From positions 1-52,887 of the forward strand of contig JAFAME010000330.1 in NCBI GenBank assembly GCA_019233695.1: 52,887 bases of DNA. The letters are read 5' to 3'. The notes beneath the pieces were generated by a model. It searched no databases. It was given only the letters and a program-made list of their open reading frames with translations, and was not told the origin of the DNA. This document shows positions 24,712 to 33,390 of this stretch, in pieces. The DNA is from Methylobacteriaceae bacterium (lineage in GTDB: Bacteria; Pseudomonadota; Alphaproteobacteria; Rhizobiales; Beijerinckiaceae). Numbering within the stretch: the stretch's first letter is position 1; the number at the start of each line of letters is the position of its first letter. Both the position numbers and the translations under genes were made by a program.

Positions 24712-26313
24712 ATGCAGACAGCAGCCACGACAACCGAGAGCCGGCCGAGCCTCTGGGTCCCGGGCGATTGGAACGCGTTCTTCGGTTTCGGTACCAATAT
24801 TCTCGTCAATGTCCTGGTGCTGACGGGTCTGCTGCATTTCGTGCTGAAGATGCCTGACGCTCTGGTGTTCGGCCGCATTCTCCCGGCGACCGGGCTGATG
24901 CTGTTCCTCAGCACGATCTACTATGCCTTCCTGGCCTATCGCGTAGCCAGGAAGACTGGCCGCTCGGATGTCTGCGCTCTGCCCTCGGGCATCAGTGTGC
25001 CGCACATGTTCGTCGTCACCTTCGTCATCATGCTGCCGATCCTCGGCAAGACCAACGACCCGGTGCAGGCTTGGGAGGCCGGCCTGACGTGGGTCTTCGT
25101 GCAGAGCTTCGTGCTGATGATCGGCGGCTTCATCGCGCCGGTCGTTCGGCGGATCACGCCGCGCGCCGCGCTCCTGGGCTCGCTCGCCGGCATCTCGATC
25201 ACCTTCATTTCCATGCGGCCCGGCCTGATGATGTACTCGACGCCGATCATCGGGCTGGTGTGCTTCGCCGTGATCCTCGCCAATTGGTTCGGCGGGGTCC
25301 GCTATTTCCGCGGCGTGCCGGCGGGCCTGGTGGCGATTGCGCTCGGAACACTCATCGCCTGGGGTTCGAACATTTTCGGCCTTGGCTACGGCGGCCTCAG
25401 CCTTGCCGCAGTGGGCGACGCCTTCACCAATTTCGGCTTCTCGATCCCGCTGCCCGCCGTCGGTCACGTCTTCTCGGGCTTCAAGTTCCTCGGCGTGCTG
25501 CTGATCACGGCCATTCCGTTCGGCATCTACGACCTCGTCGAGGCGATGGACAACGTCGAGAGCGCGTCGGCCGCGGGCGATTCCTTCCCGACCACGCAGG
25601 TGCTGACCGCCGACGGCGTCGTCAGCCTGATCGGCTGCCTGATGGGCAATCCGTTCATCAACGCCGTCTACATCGGCCATCCCGGCTGGAAGGCGATGGG
25701 CGGGCGCATCGGCTATTCGGCGGCGACCGGCGTGATGGTCTTCGTGCTCTCATGGTTCGGCATCGTGTCGCTCATGATGGCGCTGATCCCGGTCGTGGCC
25801 ATCCTGCCGATCCTGCTCTACATCGGCATGCTGATCGGCTCGCAGGCGTTCCAGGAGACGCCCAAGAGCCACGCGCCGGCGATCATCCTGGCCATGGTGC
25901 CGCAGATCGCCGCGTGGGGGAAAAACCTGGTCGACCTCACGCTCGGCGCAGCCGGAACCGATGCCGCCTCGGTGGGCTTCGACAAGCTCGGCAATGCGGG
26001 CGTGCTCTACAACGGACTTGCGACGCTCGGCGGCGGCGCCACGCTTGCCGGCATCATTTTGGGCGCGGTGACCGTCTTCATCATCGAGCGGCAGCTGGAG
26101 AAGGCCGCCTGGTTCGCGCTGGCGGGCGCCCTCCTCACGTTCTTCGGCTTCATGCATGGCGAACAAATCGGGCTTGCCCAGTCCCCGACGGTCGCGATCG
26201 GCTACCTTGCGGTTGCTGCCATGCTCTACGGCTTTGCCAGGTTCGCCACGGTCGCGCCTGCGCTGCCGAGCCTACAGGGGCATGGCGAGGCGCACATGCA
26301 GCCGGCCGAATAG
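24712..26313 (+). CDS. Multi-pass permease of the nucleobase/xanthine-type (NCS2-like) superfamily
   Basis: 533 residues from the ATG at 24712, with some 12-14 hydrophobic segments and short loops. Segments such as 'FFGFGTNILVNVLVLTGLL', 'YDLVEAMDNVESASAAGD' and 'GCLMGNPFINAVYIGHPGW' resemble the AzgA/sulfate-permease-like fold of NCS2 transporters, the middle one being the substrate-site region with its acidic residues. It is co-transcribed with a biuret-hydrolase-like enzyme two bases upstream and so probably imports a ureide, biuret, uracil- or purine-like compound. Substrate is inferred from context only. Confidence 0.85.
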   Translation: MQTAATTTESRPSLWVPGDWNAFFGFGTNILVNVLVLTGLLHFVLKMPDALVFGRILPATGLMLFLSTIYYAFLAYRVARKTGRSDVCALPSGISVPHMFVVTFVIMLPILGKTNDPVQAWEAGLTWVFVQSFVLMIGGFIAPVVRRITPRAALLGSLAGISITFISMRPGLMMYSTPIIGLVCFAVILANWFGGVRYFRGVPAGLVAIALGTLIAWGSNIFGLGYGGLSLAAVGDAFTNFGFSIPLPAVGHVFSGFKFLGVLLITAIPFGIYDLVEAMDNVESASAAGDSFPTTQVLTADGVVSLIGCLMGNPFINAVYIGHPGWKAMGGRIGYSAATGVMVFVLSWFGIVSLMMALIPVVAILPILLYIGMLIGSQAFQETPKSHAPAIILAMVPQIAAWGKNLVDLTLGAAGTDAASVGFDKLGNAGVLYNGLATLGGGATLAGIILGAVTVFIIERQLEKAAWFALAGALLTFFGFMHGEQIGLAQSPTVAIGYLAVAAMLYGFARFATVAPALPSLQGHGEAHMQPAE

Positions 26314-26352
26314 CGCCAAAAGCCGGCCGACGCCGATCGCGCGGCCGAGGCG

Positions 26353-27084
26353 TCAGGCCGTGCGGCTGGCGAGATCGCGCTGCACCGTGCGCAGCCACGC
26401 CTTGGACTTCTGATAGAATGCCTCCGGGTCGAAGCAGACCCCCTGCAGGCTTCTCGTCGCCGGCTCGACCATGCGTCCGAGGGCGACCGCGCATACCGTG
26501 TCAGGGAGAAAGAACGCCGCGTGGCGCCGGTTGATGAACCGCAGGAACGTCGTGATGTTCCAGAGGGCGTCGATCAGAATGTTGGCGTCGTGGAAGGCGA
26601 TGACCGCCTCCTCCTCTACGAGCCGCAGGACGCTTGCAAAGTCGGCAAATGCGGCCCGGTTGGTGTGCTCGGCATCGATGAGCGCGAGGCGAACGCCGGA
26701 GCCGGCCTCGGTCGGGCGCACGCTCGCGGTCGTCGTAGTGAACACCTCGAGCTTGGCGGTCGAGCCCGCTCCTGCGGCCCGCTCCAGGATGCGCAGCATC
26801 CGCTCGGCCGAATTGTCGTTATAGGGAAACAGCACGCCGCGTTCGTCGGGCTGCGCGGCCGGCCGTGGATCGATGGAAACGATGCGCCCGCAGCGCCGGT
26901 CGACCAAATGCGGAAAGATGCTGCCGCCGACATGCGAGCCGACTTCGAGATAGGCATAGCCGGGCCACCCGGTCGCAACGAGATTCTGGAGCCGCAGCAG
27001 CGAGCGCCGGTCGTTTGGGGAGGTCTGGCTTTCGACGACGAACATCGAGACGTCGCCCGTCGCGACTCTGGATTCGATGTCCAT
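26353..27084 (-). CDS. Methyltransferase-fold protein (Methyltransf_24-like)
   Basis: 243 residues from the ATG at 27084, preceded by AAGGGG; an upstream ATG at 27099 is possible. 'YLEVGSHVGGSIFPHLV' looks like the SAM-binding motif I, 'GRIVSIDPRP' motif II with the acidic end of strand 2, and 'VRLALIDAEHTNRAAFADF' plus 'EAVIAFHDANILIDAL' the later strands of the TylF/CmcI-like Methyltransf_24 group. The Gly-rich loop is short and atypical. Substrate is unknown. It diverges from a Kdo hydroxylase gene over 210 bases, hinting at surface-glycan modification, and converges with the permease. Confidence 0.7.
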   Translation of the reverse strand: MDIESRVATGDVSMFVVESQTSPNDRRSLLRLQNLVATGWPGYAYLEVGSHVGGSIFPHLVDRRCGRIVSIDPRPAAQPDERGVLFPYNDNSAERMLRILERAAGAGSTAKLEVFTTTTASVRPTEAGSGVRLALIDAEHTNRAAFADFASVLRLVEEEAVIAFHDANILIDALWNITTFLRFINRRHAAFFLPDTVCAVALGRMVEPATRSLQGVCFDPEAFYQKSKAWLRTVQRDLASRTA

Positions 27085-27294
27085 TTTGGCCCCTTGCATG
27101 TCGTTGCGGCTCGGCTCCAAGCCTATCCGACCGACAAGAGCCCGCAAAACGTGCCGGTTCGATTTTTCGACATATCCCTACCCGTGCGGGCCGCCTTGAC
27201 CACCCGATCCGGAAATTCGCCACAGGGCTCTGCTCGTTGCACCCGCCAACTTGATCGGCGCGTCCACCTCGTCTACACGCCAAGGTAGTCTGGA

Positions 27295-28200
27295 ATGCAC
27301 GCCGAAGGGCGGAGGGACGCAGTGCAGCCGTTGGAAGAGATCGACATCCGTGACTGGTCAGGCTCGGTTCTGCCCGAGATGCGGGCGAAGGCCGCTGATG
27401 CGCTCGAGAGCGGCAGGGTGCTGTTCTTTCCCCGGCTCGGCTTTGCGATGGATGAGGACGAGCGGCGCTTTCTCTCTGCGGCGCTCTCCAGCGGTGACCG
27501 CAAGAACATCACGCTCAACCCGGACACCGGCTCAAGCCACGGATCGGACCTGGACGGCGAGGACAAGCGCCGCCTCGAGGCCATTCTGCAGCGCTTTGCA
27601 GCCTCGGCCACCGAGCTCATCTGGATGCTCATCCCGGCCTATGCCGGCAACCTCGAGCGGGCGCGCACGACGTTCCGGCCGGTCGAGATCGCGGGCCGGG
27701 ACTACTCGCCGAAAAAGGACGACCGCCTCCTCCACGTCGACGCCTTTCCCTCGCGGCCGACCGGGGGACGGCGAATTCTCCGGCTCTTCACCAACATCAA
27801 TCCCGACGGCAAGAGCCGCGTGTGGCGCGTGGGCGAAAATTTTCAGGACTTTGCGACGGCGTTCCTGCCGAAACTGCGCAGGCAATATCCGCTCGAAGCC
27901 CTGACGCTCAGCCTGCTCGGCATCACCAAGGGGCGGCGCAGCCCCTACGATCAGCTCATGCTGCAGCTGCACGACCGCGGCAAGCTCGACGCCGGCTATC
28001 AACAGCGGGCGCCGCAAAGCGAGATCGCCTTTCCGCCGAACAGCACCTGGATCTGCTATACCGACCAAGTGCTGCACGCTGCATTGTCCGGGCAATTCGC
28101 GCTGGAACAGACGTTTCATCTCGACGTGGCGCATATGGTGGATGCCTACCGCTCGCCGATAAAGATCCTGGAGCGGCTGACAAAAACGCGCCTCGCCTGA
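27295..28200 (+). CDS. Kdo 3-hydroxylase-like Fe(II)/2-oxoglutarate dioxygenase
   Basis: 301 residues from ATG 27295; a GTG at 27322 with GGAGGG five to six bases upstream may be the real start and gives 292. The iron-binding facial triad is visible as H147-V-D149 ('RLLHVDAFPSRP') and His261 ('QVLHAALSGQF'). The overall pattern matches the Kdo_hydroxy family (KdoO), which hydroxylates Kdo of lipid A-linked core to D-glycero-D-talo-octulosonic acid (Ko). The protein has no signal peptide and would act at the inner face of the inner membrane. A Kdo-pathway gene (kdsD) is also in the window, and a methyltransferase-like gene is divergent. Confidence 0.85.
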   Translation: MHAEGRRDAVQPLEEIDIRDWSGSVLPEMRAKAADALESGRVLFFPRLGFAMDEDERRFLSAALSSGDRKNITLNPDTGSSHGSDLDGEDKRRLEAILQRFAASATELIWMLIPAYAGNLERARTTFRPVEIAGRDYSPKKDDRLLHVDAFPSRPTGGRRILRLFTNINPDGKSRVWRVGENFQDFATAFLPKLRRQYPLEALTLSLLGITKGRRSPYDQLMLQLHDRGKLDAGYQQRAPQSEIAFPPNSTWICYTDQVLHAALSGQFALEQTFHLDVAHMVDAYRSPIKILERLTKTRLA

Positions 28201-28287
28201 CGGGAGCGCGGCGATGCCGCTCCCTTGACAGGGAACCGCAAGCGACCTTGCCGGCTTTTCCCCTGCGAAAAGCCTGAGGATCGCGAC

Positions 28288-28800
28288 ATGCCCAATACGC
28301 CCCGCCCGCCGGACCCGCGCCCAACGCCGGCCGATCCGCATCCCGAACCGGCCCGCCCGCCTGCTCCTCCCGAAACGCCACCGCGAGAACCGACTGGAGT
28401 TCCCCCGACTCCTCCGGACGAAATCCGCGAGCCCGATACGCAGGCTCCGGTCGGGTTGCCACCGCCGTCGGCACCGCCGGAAATTCCAAGCACGCCGACC
28501 ACGCCGCAGCCCACAGCGAAACGAGGGGAGGCGAGCTCCGCCTATTTGCGTGCCTGGGGTTGCCGCTTCGAGCCAGCTGATTTGCGCGCTGCCACCTCCT
28601 GCATCGCCCCCTCGACGGAAGCCGCAACCTTGCTCTTGGGCGAATGTTTTGTGCGGCCCTGGTGGATCGCCTCCTTCATGCGCTTCAGGAGATCGAAGTC
28701 GTGCTCGTCGCGATACGGCTTCTGGTCAAGATCGGCCGGCAGGTTCTTCAATTCCTCGTGCCAGACATCCTTGATGTATTTCTGCGTGAATTGGTCGTAG
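28288..28800 (+). CDS. Proline-rich hypothetical protein, 3' half antisense to the next gene
   Basis: From the ATG at 28288, with GAGGA a few bases upstream, the first ~75 residues are about one-third Pro ('MPNTPRPPDPRPTPADPHPE' and similar) and look like a genuine disordered small protein. After ~28540 the frame continues to 28800 over the 3' end of the minus-strand gene 28542-29174, where composition changes to that of an antisense shadow. Either the protein is read through into antisense sequence or its original stop has been lost. Function unknown. Confidence 0.4.
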   Translation: MPNTPRPPDPRPTPADPHPEPARPPAPPETPPREPTGVPPTPPDEIREPDTQAPVGLPPPSAPPEIPSTPTTPQPTAKRGEASSAYLRAWGCRFEPADLRAATSCIAPSTEAATLLLGECFVRPWWIASFMRFRRSKSCSSRYGFWSRSAGRFFNSSCQTSLMYFCVNWS

Positions 28801-29174
28801 GCCCGCCATGACACGTTTTCGGCCCGTACCGCCGCCTCTTCGGCCCGGCAGGCAATCTGGTGAGCATGCTGATAGTGCAGTCCGAGCTGGTCGATGAGAG
28901 CCTTTTCCACCGACTCGTGCAGAATGAGATAGCGGTCGATGTCGATGTCCCGGTCCTTGTAACGGAACGTTCGGGGCAGATGCCGGTCAATATAGATCGT
29001 CTTGCCGTCCAGACTGTAGCCGGCAAGATATGGGATGTCGTGGTCGCGATCGAGCTTCTTGATGCGACGGATGATGGCATCAAGCGCGCGCTCGACCATC
29101 AATCCGGACACGAAAGTGTCCGCGACGCGAAGCTTGCGGTGCGGCGCTTGGGGGTGACAGCTGTCGGTCGGCAT
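28542..29174 (-). CDS. Conserved-looking hypothetical protein with HE-x4 helix
   Basis: 210 residues from an ATG at 29174 with GGGAGA at good spacing. No signal peptide or membrane segment. The middle shows 'IDRYLILHESVEKALIDQLG' then 'HYQHAHQIACRAEE', a helix with His-Glu and later His residues reminiscent of zincin-like metallopeptidases, though it lacks a strict HExxH. The C-terminal 40 residues are Lys/Arg/Ala-rich. 'YDQFTQKYIKDVWHEELKNLP' is strongly helical. I do not recognise the family. It stands alone; the proline-rich frame overlaps its 3' end on the opposite strand. Confidence 0.7.
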   Translation of the reverse strand: MPTDSCHPQAPHRKLRVADTFVSGLMVERALDAIIRRIKKLDRDHDIPYLAGYSLDGKTIYIDRHLPRTFRYKDRDIDIDRYLILHESVEKALIDQLGLHYQHAHQIACRAEEAAVRAENVSWRAYDQFTQKYIKDVWHEELKNLPADLDQKPYRDEHDFDLLKRMKEAIHQGRTKHSPKSKVAASVEGAMQEVAARKSAGSKRQPQARK

Positions 29175-29370
29175 CGTTGGTTTCTCCCGGAGGTCTCGTC
29201 GAACGCAGGCTGCGCCCTAAGTCCGCCCTCAAGCTCAGCACTCCTCAGTCGTTCCGGCAAGCGCCCGGCGCCCGCCCGGAAGGAAAAAAAGCGTTGTGAG
29301 CGCGTTATAGACCAAGGGCCCTCCGAGCCGCTGACCTCGGATCGTCCATCCCCGACATGGAGTATCCGAT

Positions 29371-29877
29371 ATGCGATCTCACTCTACATCTTGGGCTCGG
29401 GTCTTCGGTGCCGCGGCGTTTCTCGCCCTTCTTTCGGCGGCCCCGCCCGCCGGTCGTGCGCAGGCGGAGAACGGTCTGTTCGCCGAGCTCTCCGGGTCAT
29501 GGGTGGGCGAGGGCAATATCAGCCTGGCGAACGGAACGAGCGAACGGATCAGGTGTCGCGTCAAATATTCGACCAGCCCGAGCGGCAAAAACCTCCACCA
29601 GGATCTGCGCTGCGCCAGCGACAGCTACCGCTTCGACGTCCTGAGCAATGTCGTCTACCAGGGCGGCGCCATTTCGGGCACCTGGACCGAGACGACGCGC
29701 AAAGCCACCGGGCAAATTTCCGGCCGCGTCTCGGGCGGCAGCATTACCGCGACGATCAGCGGCCCCTCCGTATCGGCGGAATTCTCGCTCGATATGCGGG
29801 GCAACCAGCAGACCGTCTCGATCCGATCGTCCGGAAGCGACGTCACGTCGGTGTCGATGACGCTCGCCAGGGCCTGA
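29371..29877 (+). CDS. Secreted hypothetical protein, beta-rich
   Basis: 168 residues from an ATG at 29371 with GGAG at good spacing. A clear signal peptide covers ~1-31 (ending GRAQAEN). The mature part begins 'FAELSGSWVGEGNISLANGTSERIRCRV', has two Cys likely to form a disulfide, and alternates Ser/Thr/Gly with hydrophobic residues, suggesting a small lipocalin-like or beta-sandwich periplasmic protein. The same 'LSGSWxGxGxIxLxxGxxERIRC' pattern is familiar from uncharacterised rhizobial proteins. Function unknown. It converges with the RND exporter gene 20 bases away. Confidence 0.8.
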   Translation: MRSHSTSWARVFGAAAFLALLSAAPPAGRAQAENGLFAELSGSWVGEGNISLANGTSERIRCRVKYSTSPSGKNLHQDLRCASDSYRFDVLSNVVYQGGAISGTWTETTRKATGQISGRVSGGSITATISGPSVSAEFSLDMRGNQQTVSIRSSGSDVTSVSMTLARA

Positions 29878-29897
29878 CAGGCGGGTTCCGGAGAGGG

Positions 29898-32279
29898 TCA
29901 GGCGGCAGCGGTCCGGCGGGTGAGCCGGCGCAGGAACATGGCCGTCGGCCGCAGGATCAAAAGATCGGCGGTCAGCGCCGCCAGCATGGCGAAGGCGCTG
30001 AGCCAGCCGAAGAGCCGCAGCGACGGCAGGTCGGAAAAGACCGTGACGGCGAGGCCGCAGGCCAGCACGACGGAGGTCAGAATGAGGGCCGGGCCGACGA
30101 GCACGGTTGCCCGCTCGACGGCGACCCCCGGATCGTCCGCCGGCCTGTCCTCGCGGCGCAGCCGGTTGAGGAAATGGATCGTTGCGCTGAGCCCGAGGCC
30201 GAAGGAAACCGTCAGCGCGACGATGCTCGCAAACTGCAGTCCCTCGCCGAGAAACCAAAGCAGCGTGCCTGACATGAGAATCGGGAACACGCCCGGCATG
30301 ATGCTCACCAGCATCACCAGCGGCGAGCGGAAGGCGAGGGCAATGAAGCCGGCGACGAAGACGATCTCGATCGTCAGCCCGCGGTTGAGCCTGTCGATCA
30401 TGTTGGCGCTGTTGCGCGCCGCGATCGCCGAAAGACCGGTCACCGAGATCGTGTAGCCCGGGTGCTTGGCGCGCACGTCATTCAAGGCCTTGTCGAGGCT
30501 GTCGACGACCGGCAGCAGCGCGCTCGCGTCCTTGTCGGGCACGCGTCCGGAGACGACGACCGCATCCTGCTCGGCATCGATGAAGCGGCGCACGAGATGA
30601 TCGGGCAGCATGTCGACATATTGCTTCAGCGTGTCGACGTCGGACTTGCCGAGCTTCGAGGCAAGCCAGCGCCGCAAGGTCTCCAGAGACCAGACATTGC
30701 CGACGCCCGCCTGTTTTTCGATGGCTGCATGCACGTCGGCGATCGTCTGCAGCGTCTCGGGCGCGTAGAGCGAAGCGCCCTTCGGGAACGTGATCAGGAC
30801 GTCGATCGGGTTGGCGCCGGTGAGCTTGGCATCAAGCCGGCCGCTTGCCTGGACAGCCTTTTCCCGGTCCGGCACCTGGTCGGCAAGCCGATAGCGCGGT
30901 TCGAGGTTGGCGTAGATCAGAGCAAGGCCGCCGACGACGATCAGGCTTGCCAGGCTGTAAAGTCCCGGCCGCTGCACCATGCGCGCGGCAATCCAGCCGC
31001 AAAACCGGCGCAGGGCCCCCACGCCGACATCGCCCTTCATGATTCTTTCGGCGAGCGCGGCCTCGCGATGCAGCAGCAGGATGCCAAGGAGCGGCACGCC
31101 GGTGAGCACGGCAACGAACGCGATGATCGTCGCCGTCAGGCCCGCCTCGCCAAATGTCCGAATCAGATCGGAGCTTGAAAACGTGAGCGCGATGAATGAG
31201 ATGGCCGCCGTGGCGTGGGTCAGGACGCAGGCCGGCCCGACCACCAGGATGGCGTAGCGCAGCGCCTGGAACTTGTCATCGCCGGCGATCAGCCGGTCGC
31301 GCGTGGCAAAGGTGAGCTGCATGCTGTCGGAAAAGCTGATGACCATGATGAGCGGGGTCATCACGTTGAGGAACATGTTCAATCGGAAATCGAGCCAGCC
31401 GAGCGCGCCGAGAGCGAAGAGGATGGCAAGCAGGGGAGGTCCGGCGGCGATGATCATGAACGAGGGGTGCCGGAAGAACAGGATCGCAATCAGGGCGCCG
31501 ATCACGAAGCCGGCGCTGTTGTAGAGAAGGCGATCGCGCTCGACCGCGTTGCGGATCTCGAGCTGCATGACCGGCACGCCGGAAAGCTGCGCATAGAGGC
31601 CCGAGCCAGCGAGATCGTCATCGATGGTCTTGCGGATCTCGCCGACGACCTTGCCGAGTTCGTTGCTGTTCACCACGTCCGGGTCGAGCGCCAGCACGAT
31701 CAGCGTCAGCTGTCCGTCCTCCGACAGAAGCTTGCCACGCAGGATCTCGTTGCTTCTCACGCGGGCGATCAGATCGTCGTAGGCCGACCCTTCAGGCAAG
31801 GTCTCGGGGAAGAGTGGTGCGGGCAGAGCGCCGTTCTCCGGCGGCTGGCGCGCCGAGAACATGGAGATGATGCCGCGCGTGCCGTCGACGAGCTGCAGGT
31901 CGGTCACGACGTTGCGCAGCTTCTCGAGCGAGGAGCGCGTCAAGAGATCCTTGCCTTCGATGACGCCCAGCACGTCGAACTCGCTCGACGGAAAGCGGCG
32001 CGTGACCTCCTCGTATTGCTTGAACTCCGGCGTGTCGGACCGGAACAATTGGCTGAGCGAATCATCGACCTTGACGCGCGACAGCCCGAAGGCGGCGCCG
32101 ATCGCGCCGGCAACAAGGAGGATGGCGACAAGCAGCGGAAAACGCAGCGAAAGGAATCCGATGCGCTCGATGCCGAGCGCAAGGTTGCTCGGTTTGGCCG
32201 CCGACGCAGCCGAAGGCTCACCCGTTCCTGGCGTACCGCCGGTTGGGCCTGATCCTGGGACAGGCGTTTTCTTCAACAC
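29898..32279 (-). CDS. RND-superfamily exporter of the MMPL type
   Basis: 793 residues from a GTG at 32279 with GGAG eight bases upstream; a longer open frame reaches 32600 but runs through the EamA gene's 3' end. Topology is the standard duplicated RND plan: one membrane helix near residues 45-65, a periplasmic domain of about 200 residues, five to six helices, then a second set (helix, periplasmic domain, helices), ending near 'LLILRPTAMFLRRLTRR'. 'VMTPLIMVISFSDSMQLTF' in the first half marks the SSD/MMPL membrane core with acidic residues for proton coupling. Members export lipids, hopanoids or other hydrophobic compounds. No periplasmic adaptor or outer-membrane channel gene is adjacent. 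Confidence 0.88.
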   Translation of the reverse strand: MLKKTPVPGSGPTGGTPGTGEPSAASAAKPSNLALGIERIGFLSLRFPLLVAILLVAGAIGAAFGLSRVKVDDSLSQLFRSDTPEFKQYEEVTRRFPSSEFDVLGVIEGKDLLTRSSLEKLRNVVTDLQLVDGTRGIISMFSARQPPENGALPAPLFPETLPEGSAYDDLIARVRSNEILRGKLLSEDGQLTLIVLALDPDVVNSNELGKVVGEIRKTIDDDLAGSGLYAQLSGVPVMQLEIRNAVERDRLLYNSAGFVIGALIAILFFRHPSFMIIAAGPPLLAILFALGALGWLDFRLNMFLNVMTPLIMVISFSDSMQLTFATRDRLIAGDDKFQALRYAILVVGPACVLTHATAAISFIALTFSSSDLIRTFGEAGLTATIIAFVAVLTGVPLLGILLLHREAALAERIMKGDVGVGALRRFCGWIAARMVQRPGLYSLASLIVVGGLALIYANLEPRYRLADQVPDREKAVQASGRLDAKLTGANPIDVLITFPKGASLYAPETLQTIADVHAAIEKQAGVGNVWSLETLRRWLASKLGKSDVDTLKQYVDMLPDHLVRRFIDAEQDAVVVSGRVPDKDASALLPVVDSLDKALNDVRAKHPGYTISVTGLSAIAARNSANMIDRLNRGLTIEIVFVAGFIALAFRSPLVMLVSIMPGVFPILMSGTLLWFLGEGLQFASIVALTVSFGLGLSATIHFLNRLRREDRPADDPGVAVERATVLVGPALILTSVVLACGLAVTVFSDLPSLRLFGWLSAFAMLAALTADLLILRPTAMFLRRLTRRTAAA

Positions 32280-32377
32280 GTCTGTACTCCGGCTCGAATG
32301 AACGTTCGCGGCACAATCCCTCGCGCGCGTGCATGCGGGCGCAAGACGTGCGCCGTCAAGACCCGATGCCGCACGAG

Positions 32378-33280
32378 TCAAGCAATCTTGCGTCTCTTCC
32401 CCATTCTTTCTGCCACAAAGATGCCGCCTACGACCAGCGCGAGGGCCAGCGCATGATAGGACCCGAACGGTTCCCCGACGAGCAGGACCGAGAGCAGCGC
32501 GCCGAAGACGGGCAGCAGGTTGATGAAAAGGCCGGCACGAGCCGGGCCGATCAGCTGGATGCCGCGCAGATAGAAGACCTGCGACAGGAAGGAGGGACAT
32601 AGAGCCACGTAGAGGAGGATGAAAAGCCCCTTGGGCGTGGGCCAGATCACCGTTCCGGCAAGGATTTCATAGGCGAGCAGCGGCAACGAAGTCAGGCAGG
32701 CCGCGTAGGCGAGCATGGTGAAGAAGCCAAGCGCGGTGGTTTGCGGCCGCTCTCGCAAATCCAGCGTGTAGGCGGCATAGAACACACCCGCGATCAGGAT
32801 GAGGAGGTCGCCGAGGTTGGTCTGGAGATCGCGCAGCGCGAGCGGATTGCCATGAGTTGCAACCACAACGATGCCCAACAGGGTCAAGACCAGGCCGCCA
32901 AGGCGCATCGCGCTCGCACGGACACCGAAGAAGACCAGGTTGCCAATGAGAACAAAGATCGGGATGGCACCCTGGATGATGGCGATGTTGACGCCGCTCG
33001 TGATGTGCCCGGCGGCATAGAAGAGCGCGTTGAAGCCCGTGAGCCCAAGGATTGCCAGCACGAAAAGGCGCGGCCAAATGGGGCGAACCGCGTTCCAGTC
33101 CGCCGCCAGGTTACGGCGCGTGACGGGGGTAAGCAGGATGCATACGATCACCCATCTGAGGCAGGTCAGCGCCATGGGTGAAATCTCGCCGACGGCAAGC
33201 CGGCTCGCAACGACGTTGCCGGCCCACATCAGCATCGTCATGGCAAGAACGAGCCAAGGCGTGGCGTAGCAACGGGTCAA
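32378..33280 (-). CDS. DMT-superfamily transporter (EamA)
   Basis: 300 residues with ten hydrophobic segments in two EamA repeats ('WAGNVVASRLAVGEISPMALTCLRW' region in the first, 'GVFYAAYTLDLRERP' opening the second) and a basic C-terminal tail 'RMGKRRKIA'. The family exports or imports metabolites such as amino acids. The frame begins at a TTG (33280); the ATG at 33241 would cut into the first helix. About 98 bases separate its stop from the downstream RND exporter start on the same strand. Substrate unknown. Confidence 0.9.
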   Translation of the reverse strand: MTRCYATPWLVLAMTMLMWAGNVVASRLAVGEISPMALTCLRWVIVCILLTPVTRRNLAADWNAVRPIWPRLFVLAILGLTGFNALFYAAGHITSGVNIAIIQGAIPIFVLIGNLVFFGVRASAMRLGGLVLTLLGIVVVATHGNPLALRDLQTNLGDLLILIAGVFYAAYTLDLRERPQTTALGFFTMLAYAACLTSLPLLAYEILAGTVIWPTPKGLFILLYVALCPSFLSQVFYLRGIQLIGPARAGLFINLLPVFGALLSVLLVGEPFGSYHALALALVVGGIFVAERMGKRRKIA

Positions 33281-33316
33281 AAAACGCCAGAGCGCAGACT
33301 TCCACTTGATATCAAG

Positions 33317-33339
33317 CGCAACCGGCTCGCCCGGTTGCG
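33317..33339. repeat. Perfect hairpin between divergent genes
   Basis: CGCAACCGG and CCGGTTGCG form a perfect 9-bp stem with a 5-base loop. It lies between the divergent EamA-transporter and amidotransferase genes, ~50 bases from each start, so it is unlikely to be a terminator and may be an operator or a cruciform. No T-run follows. Confidence 0.5.
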
Positions 33340-33390
33340 TCCTACCGCGCTTGAGCTATGGAGAGGGCGGCTGGCGCGGGCCGCCCGGAG

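Noticed and set aside
28146-28514. A Gly/Ser-rich minus-strand frame opposite the proline-rich protein
   Set aside because: Gly-rich translation is the automatic complement of Pro codons (CCN/NGG); no independent support.
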